A DNA stretch of 64,000 bases, taken from contig ML976752.1 of assembly GCA_010015655.1 (NCBI GenBank), positions 118,626 through 182,625 on the forward strand, read 5' to 3'. A program made the position numbers and the translations under genes. Shown here one piece after another: positions 50,334 to 63,429 of this stretch (within the stretch, counting starts at the first letter, position 1; each line of letters begins with the position of its first letter). Below the pieces are notes generated by a model. It did no database searches, was not told where the DNA came from, and saw only the letters and a program-made list of their open reading frames with translations. The DNA comes from Bimuria novae-zelandiae CBS 107.79 (Eukaryota > Ascomycota > Dothideomycetes > Pleosporales > Didymosphaeriaceae).

Positions 50334-50920
50334 TCAAGTCCCCTTTCTTCCCCCATCTCTCGGCTGTCCTTCAGCTCCACTCGTTCTTGGTGCCGTCTTC
50401 GTGGTTGTGAAAGGGTAAGAGGTGTTGGAGAGATGGATCGGCGAGCCTGACGCGCAGTAGTATGTACCTGGCGGCAGCGTCCAGGGGTTTTGCGGGAGGT
50501 GGGATGGTCCTGTTTAAGTTAGTTGGGCGAGGTAGGGAGAGAGGGGTAAAAGGAGTGGAATGTAGGTGCGCGAATTCTGAGGCTCGCATGATTACTGGGT
50601 AGAAGGGAAGGGAAGGAAGGAGGGAGGGAGTGATAAGGCGGAGGAAAGGCAGGTGAGAGGATAGTTAGAGAGTAAAAATCTGCATACATGTGTCGGGTAA
50701 GGGGTAGGTAGACAGAGAAAGGGTTATGGAAAGCAGATAGAGGGAGGGGGTAGTTTATTGCGGAAGAATGGAGGAGAGATGTGGTAGTGTACTCACGGTG
50801 TAGAGCCGCCGCTAGGACGGAAAATTTAGTACTGTCTGTGTATGATGGAGAAGTGGTTTTCGAAGAGGTCTGTTGTGGGCGGACGGCGGTCGTGGTATGA
50901 GATTGCATCGTATCGGACAT
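50334..50920 (-). CDS. Small hypothetical protein, two exons, 99 residues
   Basis: Exon 1 is 50920-50797 (MSDTMQSH...KFSVLAAALH), the intron is 50796-50510 (gtgagt ... ctaacttaaacag), and exon 2 is 50509-50334. Joining at phase 1 gives LAAALHRPSHLPQNPWTLPP then GTYYCASGSPIHLSNTSYPF and a Gly/Arg-rich tail ending GGRKGT and a stop. The splice signals are strong (GTGAGT donor, CTAAC branch 10 bases before AG), and the frame stays open with sensible composition across the join. No family is recognised and there is no signal peptide. The 287-bp intron is longer than its neighbours'. An upstream in-frame ATG at 51079 cannot be excluded. Confidence 0.55.
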
Positions 50921-51412
50921 AGCTACAGCCAGGTTTTTTGTTGTGTGTTGAGCCGTGGCCGGTGGAAGCTGCGAAGGATAAAGCAGCCGATAGATACAGG
51001 TAGCTGTACTCTGCAACAAAAGGCTTAGAGGCGGTGGTACTCTTGAAGAAAAGACTTGGGCAGCTGATAAATCCATCATCGAAGCGATGGAGACGACTGT
51101 TTAAATAGCAATCTTGAAGGGTTCACGTTGCGGTCTCATTAAAGGCTGCGGTCTCAGTGCAGCGCTTGACGGATGGCATCATATAAATAGTGGCTGCGTA
51201 TAGAAGGTGATTGGGTGCGCGGGGTGGGACCACTAGAGGCATTGTGCGGTCTTAGCATGTTGTGAAGCTCTAGATGTCCTGATATGCATGCGTTTTTGGC
51301 AGCTTTAATCTGATCATCATACAATACTAGATCAACATAGCTGCAGACAATTAGCTGCTGTACCTAAGTATTAGCACGAGTACCTGGCCGTGAAGGGTTG
51401 CTAGCCGGCTGC
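50921..51412. other. Intergenic region left of the hAT element
   Basis: Promoter side of the small gene, then ordinary sequence ending at the 8-bp target site. Nothing else was recognised. Confidence 0.5.
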
Positions 51413-54400
51413 CAGAGTTGCCAACAATCAATCAATCAAAAATTCGGGCTGAGATTAATTTGATTGATCGTTGAGGACCTCGAGTTACTGATTAATTGAT
51501 TAATAGTCAATTTTAAGGCTTTTTAATTGATAATTAATTAATTAATTGATTAAAAAATCGCGCTAAGATAAAATGTGTACAGCACAAGCTAGACAGGGTT
51601 ATCCCACTGCGATACCTAATAGATATCGTGCATCTCGAGCTCTGAGAGCTCTACTGGGAGCTCGCCGTCCGGGGTCTCCTGGGGTGGAGAGTATCCAGCT
51701 CTTAGCCAACTCCGTACGCACGTGATTGTGGAGAGCATTTAAGGGCTTATTTTTTAACGTTTTAGCTCTATTATATTACTAACCTTAGAAAACATTCTCT
51801 TATAGTAACAAGAGGACGCTAGGATTAAGAGGAGATTAATAGTAAACTAAAAAAGGCGGGGATATTAATCGCGGAGAGATACCTAATATTTAATAGGATT
51901 TATACAGTATGCGTAATCCTTAGGGACGCTAAGTTTGTTATGCTACTAGCAATTAAACTTATTAGTACTATTAATAAGTAGAGTAGAAGTTTTAGCTCTT
52001 AGAGGCTTAACGTGTAACTTAGCGTAGTTATTAATAGTACTAACGCGCTTTACTCGTTTACGCGTAAGAAAGATAATAGGGCAAGCGTCCTCTAATTTAT
52101 ATATAGCCTAGAGCTCTTAGAATTGCTAATTAGCTTAATTAAGCTAAACTTTATACTCTCTAGTCCATGCGTTAACAAAGTAGTACTTATAATAAGGGTG
52201 GAGGACTGTAGAGGCGTAATAAACACGTGTCTTTTTAAGGAGCTTGTAATACTTTAAGAGCTTTAAGTAAGCTATAGTTACGTTAATCTTTAAGTAGTTC
52301 TCTAAAGCGTCGGGCTTATTAAAATTAATATTTTAAAAGCTCTTAACAAGCTGCTTGAAGTGGGAGAGGAGGTACTTAAAAGTAGGGTATACCTTGTAGA
52401 TTGCACTAAAATAGCTAGAGTCGCTATAGCCTTTAAGTCTCTTTATAGCCTCCTTCAAGGGCTAGAGGACTTCGATATACTAACTAATTATGGCCTAATT
52501 AGTAGCGATAAGGCTTTTTATAGGTACTTTATTAATAGGAGCCCTACTACGCGCGCGAGCTAAGGACTTATCCTATAGCGCCTTTTTTACCCTATAATTA
52601 ATAAAAGCATTAATTACGCGGTGGAGAAGGACTACTCTCTTTATAAAGTTAAGGTAGCTATTTTAGTAAGTAATAACAGGCTTAATAGGTTTAAAGAGCT
52701 ATAAAGGCTCTCCTACCTCGCGTGTTAAACGTTAAAAGTCGTTAAAAAGGTTATGTTGCTAAGGCGTTAATATTAAGTGTATAATATCTATAAGGACTCT
52801 AATAAGGCCCTTTTTTCACTACTTGCGTAGGTATTTCTCCTTAAGTCTAAACTATAAGGTGTTATTATTAAAGGCGTCTTTATTAGTTCTAAATATTATA
52901 GTTTGCCCTACTAAGTTAAGCGAGTGAGGTGAGTAGCGGAGGCGTTAGTCCTATAGGGTAAAGCTATAATAGGCGCCTAGCGCCTTAAGGACTATATTAT
53001 TATTTATCGCATTATTAAGTATAAAGTACCTAACTAAGCTGCTATTAATACTAAAGGCCTATAGCGTCTTAATAATAACTATAGCAACTTTCTCGCTTGT
53101 ATACGCACTACTAAGTTGAGGGAAGGTAAAAGGCAGGTCGTAGAGCTTGCCACGACTATTAACGTAGTAAGCGATAAGCCTATAAAACGCACTCTTGCCA
53201 CCTTTTATAAACTAGCTATTAAAGCTAATATAGATTTTGCTAAGGGCGCGAGCGAGCTTAGTTTATATATAAGGCTATAAATTTGCGTATAACTTTAATA
53301 GAAAGGTAGTAATAGTTATATAGCTCTAGAAAGTAGCTAGCTTAGCTTCTAGGTTAGCGGCGTGTAAGAGCTTTTAAAAAGACAGCGTCTCTACTTCGCG
53401 TAGTAGGTAATTATTCTTAGCAAGCTAGCTAACTAGAGTAAGTTAAAAACGCTATTAATTAAAGTTTTTTAGGGCGTTAGACACCTCCTGCGGCACGCTA
53501 ACGCCGGCGCTTATAAGGCTAGTAAGAGTACGCTGCCCTAACTCTAATAGAGTTAACTATTTACCTGGGCGAAAGTGCCTATGGCCTGGCCATCTCTGCT
53601 CTACATGGTTCCATGCCGACGATATAGAGCTTGTCGTCTCTTTAATAAATTGATTACTAGGTACTTTGTGTATATAGTAATAGCGGTAGACGAAAAATAT
53701 ACGCTGCATATTTACCTAGAGAGCGACGCGATACCCGTAATTATAGAGTAAGGACTTCTTAAACCTTTGCGTACGCAGAGGCTTTGTATACTATAGTAAC
53801 CTTACCTAGTTAATACTATTAAAGTTATTAGTAAACTAAGCGTTAAATTCGAGCCTAGGGCTGTTAGAGCTAGGTAAGGAGGTAACTAAGGGAGTAGTAG
53901 TAGCCCTACTTAACGTAGCTTAAGAGGATAGCGTTAGTGTCTTTAGTAGCTTACAAAAGGGCGTTAATACGTTTAAGGGCCTTAAAAGTATATTAATTAA
54001 GAGCAAAGACTTTGCGTTAAAAGCTATAGCGTTAAGGTCCTAGAGCTTAGTCTTAAAGCTCTAGCTACCCTAAGTTGCTAGCGGGTCCTATATACTCTAT
54101 AAGCCAAGCGCGACGACTAGTGACGCTGCTAGCCTTTTTACTATACTTAAAAAGCTCCTTTTGCTTTTATTTCGTAAACCTAAGGCTATTATATACGTGT
54201 AAGAGAGAGGGTGCGAGAGAGTGTAAGAGGAGGGTAAGAGAGAGTATTAATAGAGAGGGCAGACGCGCTAAAATTAGGGTGTTAAGCTAGCTAATTACCT
54301 AATTAGGAAATTACTAAAAATACTAAATAACTAATACTAACAATATGTATAATTAACTATACTTATTAATATTACTACTTTAAAAGGCCTTCTTAGCGTT

Positions 54401-54567
54401 AAATACGGCGTAAAAATAGATTAAAAGAATTAATCAATCAATCAAAAAAATAGGAAAAAACTGAACTGATTAATTATAGAGAGAGAGAGAGATTGATTTG
54501 ATTAATAGGATCAATTTGAGCAAAAATACTAATTGATTAATAGATTGATTGATTGTTGGCAACTCTG
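51413..54567 (-). mobile_element. hAT-family DNA transposon, 3155 bp, RIP-inactivated
   Basis: Perfect 25-bp terminal inverted repeats beginning CAGAGTTGCCAAC and ending in ATCAATCAATC (51413-51437 and 54543-54567), flanked by identical 8-bp duplications CCGGCTGC (51405-51412, 54568-54575). An 8-bp duplication and CAGxG ends are hAT hallmarks. Both ends carry many subterminal ATCAATC/GATTGATT copies, plausible transposase-binding sites. The interior is strongly AT-rich. The duplication is perfect, so the insertion is recent enough not to have eroded outside the element. Confidence 0.93.
51750..54280 (-). pseudogene. hAT transposase remnant
   Basis: On the minus strand near 53017-52950 the reading LNNAINNNIVLKALGAYYSF, followed about 20 residues on by YSPHSL, VGQTIIFRTNKDAF and, further, a LIRVLIDII segment, matches the conserved fungal hAT region (TDNASNNDT...HxxNLVGQ...LLDVI). 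Asp residues of that motif read Asn. No open stretch longer than about 70 codons survives, and TAA/TAG codons are consistent with mutated Gln and Trp codons. Confidence 0.75.
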
Positions 54568-54575
54568 CCGGCTGC

Positions 54576-56099
54576 AGTGTTACTAAGCCCCAAGCTGGGA
54601 GTGGCTCTAAATGCCCATTACGTCTGAGTAGCGGGACGATAGAAGTAGTGACGCTCCACCAAATTTCCGGTTCTGGCTTCCGGGACGAGGTAACAGCCCC
54701 CTAGTGACACCGTGTGGGGTGGACGGTCACGTGATTAAGTTTTTCCTGGCGTCCCAAGGTGCCAATTGGTGTTTTTTTGTGGTGGAAACACTGAGGGACA
54801 AAATTTGCCGTCTTTTGTGTTACGATGTATTGCCATAATATCTATATCACTTGTTTGTATTCACGATACTTGTGTATACACCTGCTTTAGCTTAGATGAG
54901 GCATCCTGCGTCTAAAGAACCGCAATGTGCTGGATAACTAGTAAGAGTGCGGAGCTTATTATTTCCATAGTGGTGAAAGATTTGAACAATATCAGAGTCT
55001 TTTTCGCTGTTCACCCTTGTACAAGTGCTCCTGAATACGTAGGTAGTATTATCGTTCTTGTGAGGTTCTATATGGTACATACCGCTGTGGTGCCATGCGC
55101 AATGATATTGTTGATACATCGGTTGCGCCTAGCCAGTGGGGCTAATCGGTATTGGCTTTTCCGGTTGTATGGCTGTGGTCTCACAGCATACCTAGGTACC
55201 TATGATGTTTGACCAACGTTGGAGATTGGGGATGGATGATAAACATGTGAAGCGGGCAGAAGGCCTCACCCAAACATGTCAAATACTCCGTAGATGACTA
55301 CGAATGCAAAGAAAAGAAGAAGAAAGAATCTGAGCTTGATGTATCTGATGAGTGCAGCCCTGGAGTAACCCCGGTTGTGGAAAGAAAGCTGCGGTTCAGA
55401 TGTCATTACATTGCACATTCAACGCCAGATCTGCAAGATTATGCGGGCTCAACACGCCGTGTAAGCGATCGCGGTTGAGACCGCATCGGTTTGCCGGTGA
55501 GGAGTTTTCAATGATCATTTCCAGTGGCTGTGGGCTTTCCTGGATGAAGTTCCGGTGAGGTGTCGCAAAATACAGGTACTTGACGGTAACCTATGAGCTT
55601 TTTGCGTTGGCTCCGGCATAATGCACCAATGTTGCAACCAATCGCGGAAGTGCTCTGGACGGGAATTCCTGCCGGGGCGCATGCTGTGGCCATTTATAGT
55701 TGTTTCCTGAGAAGCTTATCAGAAATTATTGTAATAGACTGCAGACTTTGCCTACGTATTTCTCCTTGTGCCTAGTGAGTGTGTTGACGTGCGTGTGGAC
55801 TTTTATGGTATGGTATAGAGAACGTGTCACGGTTTATGGCTCCTACCCTATGAGATGGTTACTCCTACCCTTGCTTGGTTGCTACTCACCTTTCTGAGAG
55901 TACTATACCTATCTGGAACTAGCGTTGTTTGTGCCTGCGCACCTATACCTTCTGTAGCTCCTAGATACTACAACCTTAGTTTAATCCCATAATCTTTTTA
56001 CTGCGTACTGTCTGCTCTAAACGCTACACCCTCAATCACCTGCTACAATCAGCACCCGTTCTATAGTTATTACTCCATCGACACTTACCTATCCAAGTA
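54576..56099. other. Gene-poor interval between hAT element and kinase fragment
   Basis: Normal composition, no RIP decay, but no frame with a recognisable domain, signal peptide or convincing splice structure. A small effector-like gene could be missed here without transcript data. Confidence 0.4.
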
Positions 56100-56564
56100 T
56101 TAAAGCCAAGCGAAGATATAAGGGTTGGGATTGCCAGCGATATACTGCAGAGAAATAGGCATGTGCTCGAAAACAATGTATAACGATTGCTCAAATTTAA
56201 AAGCGTCGAGGGCTGAGACGAAGTTGGGGTGTTGGATCCTTTGCAACATATAAAGCTTTTCCTCGATGCGCGACCCTAAGAAGCTTCTCACTTTGACGAT
56301 ATCGAACGGGGGGCTTTTGTGCTCTGCTAGGTTGACGCGATCGCTGACGCCGAGCCGCAGCTGATAGATCCTCTCGTAGCTCCTCCATGGAGACCCCTCT
56401 TTGGCCATTATGTATGCATGTGCTCTGACCCCGGAGTTCACAGCTTCCACAAGCCTGAGACGCACCATACCCGTGTCGGGATCGATGGCATCGCTCTCTG
56501 AGGACGACGCGCTCTCTGTAGCCTGCCACTTCGCAGCGTCTTGCCTAGCAGCCACACTTGTCAA
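56100..56564 (-). pseudogene. Protein-kinase fragment, N-lobe only
   Basis: The 154-residue frame contains a kinase N-lobe: VKVRSFLGSRIEEKLYMLQR (helix C with the Glu of EEK), then IQHPNFVSALDAFKFEQSLY and IVFEHMPISLQYIAGNPNPY up to the hinge. It stops in PYIFAWL-stop. The catalytic loop (HRD) and DFG segment are absent and I found no continuation downstream. The terminal stop is TAA, which a single C-to-T change from CAA would create, and a consensus donor GTAAGT follows shortly after, so the break could be RIP leakage at the edge of a repeat tract. The N-terminal half (1-75) is unassigned. Confidence 0.6.
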
Positions 56565-56619
56565 AAATCAAATCCAGTCAAGTCTGCTCTAATGTTTGAC
56601 TGGATTTGCCACCGGGCGT

Positions 56620-58560
56620 GTATATACTTGGATTAGACTTAACTTTAGTGTTATTGCCGAGTACTTAACTTAGATTTATAAGTATACTTAATTTAGAAGT
56701 ATTTTATATAATAATTACTTAAAATTTTCCTCTTATTTATATATATTATATAGTATATTAAAATCATGATTGCTTAACGCATCTATTATCTTAGTTTTTA
56801 AGTTTATAAATTTACCTACTACTTATTACTACACATACTATAGAGCTTCTAGTAATTATAGTTTAATATTATGCCTTTTAAGCTTAAATAAATTACTTAG
56901 CTTGCTAAATATTTACTTATAGTTATAATTAGAGGCAGGTATTATTATTATATTAAGTAATAGTAACGCTAATAAGAAGTACTTATTATAAAAAGTAAGC
57001 TAATAGCGTACTAAATTACTCTATTTTATAAATTCTTTAGTATTTTAACGTGGCTTATTAGCACGCTAGCACTTATACTTATTAATATACTTATACTTAC
57101 TATTACTATTAGCGTCTAAAATTATATTAATAGCGTTATTAATAGCGTTATTAATAGCGTTAGCGCGTGCTAACTAAGGTTATAAAGGCGCTAGGGTTGC
57201 TGTATCGTGCCTATAGAGGTGCTAGAGTTGTGCAAACTTTACTTCTACTATCGCTAATCATGCTGGCTACAGTGCCCAGGCAGCTCTATAATAGCCACGA
57301 TAGTGCGGGTAGAGTGCAAAAGCTGCGTAATATGCTAAGAAATTACTAAGTCTATTATAGTAGTTGTAAAGCTTACCTAAGGCAGCGCGTAAGTTAATAA
57401 TAAAGTAATTTTTTAGGCTCTTATCCTACATAAAGTTAATAAAGTTATATAGCTAAAGGCGCTGCCTAAAGGTGCTTATAAGCTACTTAAAAGTTAAGGT
57501 AACCTCGTATATAGCACTATATTAGCTATTAAGTACACGTATCTTCTTACTATAACCTTTTAAGCGCTTATAGGCGTGCTATAATAGCTTTAATATATAT
57601 ATATATTTAGTAATTACTGCCTAGTCTACTACTATTAAGTCCTTTAATTTTATTTATATTGGCGCAATAGGGAGCCTATTATCTGGATTTTTTTTAAAGC
57701 TATTTTATAGCCGCGAATATAGTAATCTACGCACTACTTAAAAGGTTACTAAAGTGTTATAAGGCGCTCACACCTTTTTCCAATCCGGGTTAGGGCGGTA
57801 AGGTATCGTGGTACTTTATAGATTATTTAATAGTATAAGTTAATACGACACTTAGCGCGGACTAGATAATTTAATCTTATAATAAATAAGATAACTATTA
57901 GTCTATATAGGAGAACGTACTAGTATAAAATATATATAAGTTAACTATAAGGAGCGTGAAGCAGGAAACTATCCTATATATATATATACCTAGCTTACTT
58001 AGTTACTTAGTACTACTAATTAACTAAGTAGTAATGTAAATCTAAGGCTAGCTTCTTAGCGTACTTATTAGCCTATTTCTTAGTTACCTATTCTTATAAG
58101 CGCCTATTCCTTATTATCTTACTTTTAGTTTATAATACTATTCCTCCCTTCTTAGTTTTTATCCGCGAAGAACTATACCTGCTAATTAAATAATTAGTAC
58201 TTATTATTATTATAAACTTATCTCTACTAATAAAGTATATAGAAGTACTATAGTTTTAAAGCATTTTATCTATAAGACCTACTCGCGGGTCTATAAAGTA
58301 TTAGTTTATTTAGAAAAATATAGTAAGTGCCTAAAGAGGGGCGCGAAGTATAATATAGCTATTACTTATAATAAATTTTTTTATTTAATTACTAAAAAGC
58401 AAAAATTAGATATATAAATCTTAAAAGCGTAAAAAAAAGTAAAATATAGTATTTAAAGCTATACGCGTAGCATGCGTAAAAGAAAAATATTTAGCTAAAT
58501 AGTTAGTATTAAATATAAAGTATACTAAAGAAGCGATTACTATTAAAAGCACTACTTTAG
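56620..58560. other. RIP-degraded AT-rich DNA, unidentified
   Basis: Very low CpA/TpG, stops in all frames. It contains a short tandem array (three copies of a 12-bp TAGCGTTATTAA unit at about 57130-57165) and a somewhat less mutated patch at 57170-57350. The 3' LTR of the minus-strand gypsy element should lie in or beyond this stretch, but I could not delimit it. Confidence 0.5.
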
Positions 58561-61500
58561 AGGAATTAGAGGAGGACTCGCCTTAGCCTTCTTGGCTAAA
58601 TGGCCTGGCTGAGTTTACCCTAACTATCTAGTCAGCTATGGAGGAGCTTCCTCCTGACTTCTAGGATAACCCGCCGTCCTTAACGTCCTAGGCCCTCCCG
58701 GGGTGCGGAGTGTTAGGGTGTTTTTTATAGAACTTCTCTAAGGCCTCTTTATAGTTGGTAAGGTTTCTTGCTAGTTTCTATATATTATAGCTTTTTAGCT
58801 ATCCTTCCTATTTTACTAGATACTTATACTAACACTTAAATTTTATAGATCCTTAATTGCCTTAACTTTATATTCCTTGTTTTTAAGTTCTAGGTGTAAT
58901 TCTAATTTAGCGTTTAGTAGTACTAGTTCTAATAATAATTTATAGAAGACTAGGTAATTATAGTTTAAAATTAACTAGGCCTTTAATTTTTTACATTTTA
59001 AATAGTCCTTTTTAAAAATTATCTAATTTCTTAATTAGTCTTATTATCTTAAAAAAATTTTACGAGAGGAAGACTTTATCCCCCTCCTTAAAAGTTAGTC
59101 CTTTAACCCTTTTCTTATTTACTTATTTTACTATTTACTTATTATGTCGCGCGATGATCCTGCGTAGTGTTTTATATAGATTTTATATAAGTTTAGCTTT
59201 GTTAGCTACGTTTTTTATAACGCTTTTAATGTCTAACAGATCCCGATGAGTCGTTGGCTCACATCCGTGATTGGCGTAGTATGGCGAGTACCCTATAGTT
59301 GCCGATCTTGTACTATTATATGCTAGCTAGGCTATTAGTAATAGCTTAACCTAATTGTCCTAAAGCTTATTTACGTATATTTAAAGATATTACTTTAGTG
59401 TCTAGTTTGTTTATTTAGTCTAGCTATCCATTTTAGGATAGAAGCTTGTCGTGAGCTTATACTTAATCCTTAACTTAACTATAAATATAGTCTAATACGA
59501 AGATGTAAATATTTTAGCCCTATTTATAATAAACTTATTTAGCCTTTTAACCTGCAATATTAGCTCTTATTCTACTATATAGACTAATTCTTTTACTAAT
59601 ACAGCTTTTTTAATTAGTATAAACCTTAACTCCTTTATAAGTTAATAAATTATAACTAGAATTAGGTTATATAGAGTATTATTTCTTAGTGCTAATAATA
59701 CTAGTAGCTTTATAATAAAGTCTATAGTTACACTAGACTATAGTCTTAGGGGCGGTTATAGTAACCATAAAAGGCTATAGGGCTTATATCTCTTAGGCTT
59801 ATTTTTATAATAGGCTAAATAGTTACTTAGAACCTTTTATACTGCCTAGCGTAACCTAGGGATTATATATTTATTCGCAATTTAATACATTATTTTAGTA
59901 ATTTCTAGGTATCCCTAGTCCTTATCTTTATATAACTTTTTAATTAGTAGCGGAGCGACTTGCTTACTAATCTAAATATAGTTTTAGTAGTCTTATGCTA
60001 TTAATCTTATAGCTTTATAAAAGTTATACACTTAATAGTCTTTTTCTATAAGCCTTCTATAATCCTATATCCTATTTATAGCTAGTCTATAATAAGTGAA
60101 GTCTACGCGTCGTACTTCTAGTACTAGTGCGAGCTATGTTTTGTTATAGCGAAGGGTTCTGTTCTTTATATAGGTTATGATTATAATATAGTTACCTTTG
60201 TTATTTTCTTCTACTAGGTCTAATCGTCTACTTAGTGCGTTTGCCGCGGCGTTTACGTTTCCTAGTAGGTATATAATAAAGAAGTTAAACTATACTATCT
60301 ATTTAGACTACCTAGCTTATTATTAATTAAGATTTTTAGTCGTCGTGAAGCGCGTAAGGCTAAAGTAATTAAAAAATACCTTTATTTAGTATTTAGCTCC
60401 TTTAAGCTATACTTTTTATTACTTAAAATAGTTAATAATTACTAGTAGTTTTTTATTATAAATCTTATAATTAAGCTCTACTCTTAAAAGCTTCCTTACG
60501 TAATAAAAGACTAGTCTCTATTTCTTATTATTATATTTTTATAGTAGTACGGCCTTTAACGCGTAGTCTAATACGTTTGTGTAGATACGATATTGCCGCT
60601 CTAGGTTATATATCTATAATAGGGGTGCCGTTAGGAATAGGCGCTTTAACTATTTAAAAGCTCTTTTCTCTATCTCCTATAGAGGTCGCTATTTTCCTAT
60701 TTTTGTAAGTTCTGTTAGTAGAGCGGTAACCTTAGAGTAGTTCTTAATAAATTTGCGATAGAAGTTAGTAAAGCCTAAGAAGAATTAAATATTTTTTTAC
60801 TAATTTTAATAATAATTATTCTTCTATTATCGCGATTTTTTTAGGTCTATTTTAACACCTTCTTAGGATATTACAAATCCCAGATATTCTGTTTTAGAGA
60901 CGTATAATTTACACTTTTTAGGGTATAAGAGTAATTAATACTCTTATAGCTTTTATAATACCTTACAGACATGCTCTTTATATTCTTTTAGGGTTCCGCT
61001 TAAATACACTAGTATATTATTAAAGTATGCCGTGTAGAACATATCTAAGTATTTATATAGTACCTAATTTATTAGTTCTTAGAAGGTTGCTAGGGCAATT
61101 ATTAGTCCTATTAGTATAATTATATACTTAAAGAGGCTATATCGCGTGCGAAAAGCTATTTTCTATTTATAACTTTTTATAATTTAAATGCTATAGAATC
61201 TACCTTAGACGTTAAATTTTATAAACTACTTAGCTCCTTAGAGTCGATCTATAAGCTTTATTATTAATAGTAATAAGTAGCAGTTTTTAATGGTTATAGC
61301 GTTTAGCTATTTATAATCTATATAGAGTTATAGCCTGCCGTCTTTTTTACAAACAAAGAGTATAGGGAAGGCTATAGGACTCTAACTAGGCTACTATTTT
61401 TTTAAGCGCAGGTTCTTCTATATTAGCTCTTTTAACTTTTTTTCCTATTTATAGATAAGGGACCTTAGGTATTCTAGCTATAGTTTAGCTTCTTTTACTA

Positions 61501-63425
61501 GTAGTATCTCGTGATCCTACTCTTTCTGTTTAGGTAAGATAGTCTTATTATATTTCTTAAATAGGTCTGCGAATTCCTTGTATTCTTCTAATAGACGTAG
61601 GTTATTAGGAACCATTTTAGCTTCTTAGACCTATATATAGTGCACCTATCCTATATATTACTTTAAAATTTTATCTATCTTATAAACTAATATTTCTTAT
61701 ATTATAAATAGTTAGTTTTCCTTTCTTACTTAAGGTTTCTGGGGGGTTTCCCTTCCACCTAGGCTTACCTAAGCTATTAATTGTAGATTCTAGGGAAGGA
61801 TCGTTTATTTAATTTAGTCTATTTATAGATTATATTACTTAAGCCATTTATATCTAACGATAGCTTTAATATCTCATATCTTTATTATAGTAAAGACGTG
61901 TTGGCTTTCTAGGCCTTCTATGTTAACTTATACTAGCACTATTTTAAGGCGTAGCTAACTATTATTATATCCTTATAATTAGGTCCTATCCGCGAGTCTT
62001 ATTTATAGTAGTATTCTCTTATTATAATATAGTATATTATATTTTTTAATTACTTATAGGGCGATTAGACACGCGTTTACCCCTAGGTTAATAAGTACTA
62101 TAATATAATGCCTATGCACCGTAATATTTTTAATTAAGCGTTTCTTAACTTAGTAAGTATTTACTTAATAAGCTATAATAATCGCACTATTACTAATGTA
62201 GCTTATTACTTAGTAATAATCTAGTTTTTTAAATCCTCTAACTAGCTTCCTGTAGCCTCCTAGATCTAATCCTTAACCTGTGCTAATTTCGAGATTTTCT
62301 AAATCTTATGCTACTTATATTATTATTAATACATGACATAGGCCTCTCTAATTTTATTAAATTTATATACTCTTAGTAACCTATATTAAGTATAACCTAG
62401 AGTAAGACACTCGTTCTAAGCTAATATACTATATTTTAAGTAATTGTTAGAAGAAGCTACTTCTTCCTGCAGGCTTAGATATATAAAGTAGTATAAGTAA
62501 TACTAGTTTTATAAAATTAATATATAATCCTTATCTTTTCTTAGCTATATGTTCCTTATCGTCGTCTTAAGGTCTCGAGGGTCCAGACCCTAGAGGAACC
62601 AACCTGTCTTAAACTTCTACTATTAGTAAAGTATATAGTTATTATTAAAACATTAGTACTACTTATTCTACTTATAGTACTTAATCTAGTATAATAAGTA
62701 GTGCTTATAGTAGTTATTAGGTACGTTATATCAACTTTTTTTTAGTTAATAATACTCTAAGTCTCTTAGAAAGTATATAGTTTTAACTTAAGCCTTAAAG
62801 TGCTACTAATATCCTTTATACGTGTATTACCACTATTTAGCGTGTTCGTGTAGTTCTAGTATTTTAACCTGGCGTAGGTAATGCTTGGGGAGGCCCTGTA
62901 GCTTTTCTGCGAGCCAGTAGGCGTCCCATGCGTGTGGTCCTTAGACGACCACCTTTGTCTTGCACTAAGACGCGGGGTGCAGTGTACTACTACACATCTA
63001 ATAAGTATCGTCTGCTAGTTATTAAAGGATTTAGTATTCGTAGAGGACCTTCCGTTCCTCCTTCCACTTAGCTAGTGGTTTAGGGATATCTTGTGTAAGG
63101 TCCATTTCCTCGTCTCCCACCGGGGTGAGGGTGGCCATTGCCACGCGTAGGAGGTTAGTCGTGCTGACCCTAGTCTCTGTTTTTAAGTAGTCCCGTGCGA
63201 AGTGGCCCTGTTCTCTACACTAGAGGTAGGCCTTATTCTTAAACCTTTGCTCTTGCTCTTCCTATAAGATACCTTCCTTGCCCTAGTAGCCTTTCTTTAG
63301 TTTATATAGCTACGTTCCTTTACCGCTTTTCTTTGTATACTATTAGGCTTTATTAGTTATAATAATATCTCCGTCCCTGTCCCTTTCTGTAGACTAGGTA
63401 CTAGTTTCCCTCCTGGAGAGTAATT
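58560..63425 (-). mobile_element. Ty3/gypsy chromovirus remnant, minus strand, incomplete
   Basis: On the minus strand from right to left: a Gag zinc knuckle near 63240-63190 (CREQGHFARDY, two Cys lost), and a Gag/protease stretch still readable (VAMATLTPVGDEEMDLTQDI, KEERKVLYEYQIL). RT follows around 61400-60700 with TAYFNNILVYL where YLDDILVYS is expected, then RNase H and integrase (about 60600-59100). The chromodomain end reads TNYKEALEKFYKKHPNTPHP near 58770-58700. No LTR pair was found. The right end is replaced by a mariner-like element. Confidence 0.8.
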
Positions 63426-63429
63426 ATAT

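Noticed and set aside
50519..51079. A 186-residue Ser/Pro-rich protein on the minus strand
   Set aside because: Reads through a strong GTGAGT donor and a pyrimidine-rich intron; the spliced 99-residue model explains the region better.
54925..55212. A 95-codon hydrophobic frame as a possible secreted effector
   Set aside because: No cleavable signal pattern, unremarkable cysteine content, no splice support.
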